This document shows positions 56,201 through 60,915 of a stretch of 64,000 nt of DNA, in pieces. The notes below the pieces were generated by a model, which was given only the letters and a program-made list of their open reading frames with translations, was not told the origin of the DNA and did no database searches. A program made the translations under genes and the position numbers. The stretch is from Phymorhynchus buccinoides (taxonomy: Eukaryota > Mollusca > Gastropoda > Neogastropoda > Raphitomidae). The DNA lies in assembly GCA_017654935.2 (NCBI GenBank), contig CM065697.1, forward strand, positions 46,679,263-46,743,262, given 5' to 3'. Numbering within the stretch: position 1 is the stretch's first letter; each line of letters opens with the position of its first letter.

Positions 56201-58643
56201 GCAACGAGTCGCCGATACGACAAATACTCACGTTAAGATGCTTCAAAATCCCTATTATCATCCGAAATACTGTCCAACAGATGCCATAACCCTACATTGG
56301 ATGTAAAAAGCATCGTTGTAGAGCTCAAAATGCCATAATTCTACCAGTTTTCGCGAAGAAAAGTCCAAACACAACAACCGGAAGTCACAAAAACGGAAAT
56401 TTGATTATTTGAGAAGGGAGCCAAGTCTAGTTTATGACAGCAGTAATGGCGGTCGGTAAGCGTTTACAGGACGTGTACAGGCTTCAAAGTTCGACTTTCT
56501 TTTGCGAGGTGTGTATCGTCTTATAAACGAGGGCGCCTTTTACTTTAATTTTTTCAGATTTTTCTTGAAAATTGCCCTATTCGCCTTATACACAGCAGGG
56601 CATAATGATCCGAAAAATACAGTATTTCAATTAACTATGACTTAACATGAATATGACTGCTGAAGAATTCTACAACATGGCCAGACATAACACTGTTAAT
56701 ACCATATTTTACGGGCTACAAGGCGAAAAAATTAGATTTTGTTATTACAGTTTCTTACTGTATTATCAAATATCAGTCACATTTTAAGGCGCAGGGGTCT
56801 CAGTCTAGAAAAAAAAGTATCGCCTTATAGTCCGTAAAATATGGTACATAATACTGTTATTAACGGTAAGTTGGGGGCTTTTCCAAGCCAACTACAATCA
56901 GTTATGTGTGAATATCCCCCTGACTTACCAAACAACCCAAGAAACTTCTTCTTTGATTGCTTAGACAGTTTCATGTCATATGAGTGCAGATGCGCAATGC
57001 TGCCGTTATTCGCCTAAACAAAGAATTAACGGGGGGGGGGGATGTCATAACTTTTGATGTCACAGCCCTGGCTGCAATTTCTCAGTTATGAGATAATAAA
57101 GATGATTTGATTTGATTTGATTTGATTTGAACAACGGTTTTTGTTTTAGAATAAGTCAGGAAAGATATGTCTCTAGACCATTTTCTCTATTTTTCAGGTC
57201 TCATTTTCATTTTATAATTATAAAGAAGATAAATTATGAAATTATCTGGCAGTAAGAGAACTCTGACTGTATCTTAACCCTTTCACCGCCGGCCATATTT
57301 CAGTCAAAAATGTCCATTAAATTTACCTGGGTAGAGAACAAAATCCATCTGCAGTATTGGGGATTCTTCTGTGACATATAAAATAAGGTCTATCCTTACT
57401 TCCCAAAACTAAGACAATAGGGTCTTTGGATAAGAGAACCCAATTTGATGCCTTTTAGTGACATAGGTGTTAAACCACTGTGGTGCTAAAATGCGACTTT
57501 GGCAGTGAAAGGGTTAAATACTGACAAAGCAATGTAGGCTTCACACATGCCAAGCTTCTTTTTTTGTTTTTTTCTTTTTTCTGACGGCAGAGACGACTTA
57601 CGATGATGACGATGTCAGGACGAACGGTGGGCACTTCTGCCGCCATCAGATGGCGGTCTTGTTGCCGAGAGTAATCCCCAGTGTACAGAATCTGCAAAGG
57701 ACAAAAACAAAAAATCAGAAAATTATTAACCCCTTCGCTGCCCACGACGTATATATACGTCCTCTATAGCGCTTCAATACTTGCCACCGACGTATATATA
57801 CGTCGCCGCTAAGTAGCGATATTGCCGCATTAAATAAAACCGCGTGGCAAACCGGCGGCGCATGCGCAAGTAGTAGGCGGCAGCGAAGGGGTTAATAGTA
57901 AATAGTTTTTCTTTCCTTCTCTCCGTTTCTCTTTCTCTCTGACTTCTCATGAACTCACAGTTTTTCACCCTGTAACAGCTAGGTTTGATTTTCTAATTAA
58001 CCTCTCTCTCTCTCTATCCCTCTCCAGGCCCAGCCTAAATTCTTTTCCTTGTAAAATAAAGTTTCTGAGTCTGAGTCTCTACCTCTACGTGTCTCTCTTC
58101 ATCTTCTTTCTAACTTTCCCTCTTTTCTCTCACACTCAACCCAGCTATTTCAATCATAAACACGGCAGCTCTTAACGAGCATCCAGGTTTATAACATCTC
58201 TCTCTGTCTTGTCTCTTTTTATCTCCCATTCCCTCTCTTCTCCCTCTCTCTCTTACTTCTCACTTTCTCTCTCTCTCTCATCCACCCTCACCCCAACTAT
58301 TTCAAACATCAACATGGTGGATCCCAGCACATGCCGGTCAGTACCGGACTCGCTCTTTCCCTCTCACGTCTCTCTCTCATTCACTGACCTTCACTCCAGC
58401 TATTTCAATCATGAACAAGGTAGCTCCCAACACATGCCAGGCATTGTAGTCTCACCAACATTTTATCATTTTACTCTCCCTCTCCCTCTCTTACTTTAGG
58501 ATGAAGCTATCTCTCTCTTTCCCTCTCTCTCTCTCTCATTCACTGATCTTAACTCCAGAAATTTGAATCATGAACATGACAGCTCCTAACACATATCAGA
58601 CATTGTAGCACCAAAATTTTAGTCTCTCTCTTACTTTAGGATG

Positions 58644-58682
<39 letters not shown>

Positions 58683-60871
58683 GTCTCTCATTCACTGACC
58701 TTAACTGCAGCGATTTCAATCATGAACATGGCAGCTCCCAGCACACGCCAGGCATCATAGCACCAACATTTTATCATTTTATTATCTCTCTCCCTCTCTT
58801 ACTTTAGGATGAATCTCTCTCTCTCTCTCTCTCTCTGTGTCTCTCTCATTCACTGACCTTAACTCCTGCGATTTCAATCATGAACATGGCTGCTCCCAGC
58901 ACATGCCCGGCGTTGTAGCACCAGAACCGCACGCCCCCCACATCCATCTCCTGGTGAAAGTTCACCGTCTCTATCTTCTTCATGCTCTCCTCTATGTCCA
59001 ACTCAGAGTACAGCATGGCGTCTGACGATATGTTGCTGGAAAGACATACAAAAGCTTTTGTTTTATCTATTGTGTATACAGTGGAACCTCCCGTATAAGA
59101 CCTTCACAAATCACCCAAAATGAGGTCTGTAAAGGAGGGGTCTTATAAGGGAGGTTATTTTAATACTTACAAAGAAGGACAATGTCTCAGAGAAGTAGGT
59201 CTTATGTAGGAGGGAGTCTTATAATGGGAGGTCTTATAAGGGAGGTTCCACTGTATTATCAGATGTAATGCCACGCGCATGTGTGTGTGTGTGTGTGTCA
59301 TTTTCACTTAAGACTCTCTCTCTCTCCTCTCGCTCTCTCTCTTATGCGTGAGGGGGGCGGGGAGGGAGTGGGGGTGCTGCGATTTGTGTGCGCTTGGGTT
59401 CAGTTGCGTGAATGCTCTATTTTAATATTTGTGCTGTGATCTTATTTATTCACTGTTTATCTTTTACGTGCCACCACAGATGTATATCCATGTTTTTTTG
59501 ACAATAAATTGTGTGACTTGTGACTAAAAAATGTTGTTCAGTACCGTATTTTAAGGAAGCATACTTTTGTTACCACATACTGCTAGTTTCACACTGTAAT
59601 TTTACATCCATCAGGGCTCCCAATCGTCCCGCAAAACAAGGGATCCCAGGGACTCTTTCACTTACAGTATAGAGGGTCCTAGAGGCAGCATAGAGGGTCC
59701 TAGAGGTAGGATAGAGGATCCCAGTGGCATTGCGAATGCTAAAGAGTGTTTCGTAAATTATCAATTTATAATTTTTCAGCTGACACAGTTACACTTATAT
59801 CTTCGTTTCTAAGTTCCCGTCAACAATGCGTTTGTGTAGAAAATAAATTTTCAAAATTCAGTGGTATAACAAGTGGTGTGCCACAAGGTTCAGTTCTTGG
59901 CCCTATTCTTTTTTCTTTATATGTCAATGATTTACCCCTCTCTGTTTCGTCCCCATGTGATCTCTTTGCTGATGATACCACGCTTCACTCGTCACATCCA
60001 AATATAAACACTGTGTATGTAAACTTGCAGGAAAGCGTAAATAAACTCGTTAAGTGGACTGACTGTAACCATATGTCACTGAACGCAGAAAAAACTAAAC
60101 ACATCTTAATAACTACGAGACAGAAACGTCAAAACATCCAAGATACCACACTAAATATTTGTGTAAATAATAACAAAATAGAACAAGTAAAGTCTCACAA
60201 AGTTTTAGGTATAACTATTGATAATAACCTATCCTGGAATGACCACATCTCTCAATTAAGCAGAAATACATCAAAGAAAGTCTTTCAGCTATCAAAATTA
60301 AAACATTTTATCACTTACGAAGCTAAGAAACAGTTCTTTAGTGCTCACATCCAATCATTAATAGACTATGCCTCAACACTTTGGGATTGTGCCAGTGACA
60401 AGACATTGAAACCACTTGTCCGCGTTTATAATCGTGCCTTAAAACTGGTTCTTTTAAAATCAAGTTCTTTAACTTTGGAAGATTTTAAGGTTCTGAATAT
60501 TCTACCACTCAAAAACAGACTAAAATTTAACAAAGGACGGCTTATGCACAAATAATGATTGGAATGGCGCCTTCCAGAATAACAAATAAATTTCAGTTGA
60601 ATAATAAGAGACACATACACAAAATTGTTCTTCATAGACCAAGATTAGATTCATATAAATCCAGTCTGCACTATTCCGGAGGTTCACTATGGAATGCATT
60701 ACCCGTGTATTTAAAACAAATATCAAGTCATCCATCTTTCATGAAACAATTAAAGTATTATATTATTACAAATGATTTTTAAATAATTTATCATTACACC
60801 TGACACATGCCTGTATATTCGTCTGTTTACCTATTGTCTGCCAAGCTATCTGTCCGTCCCCCCCCCCATCT

Positions 60872-60915
<44 letters not shown>

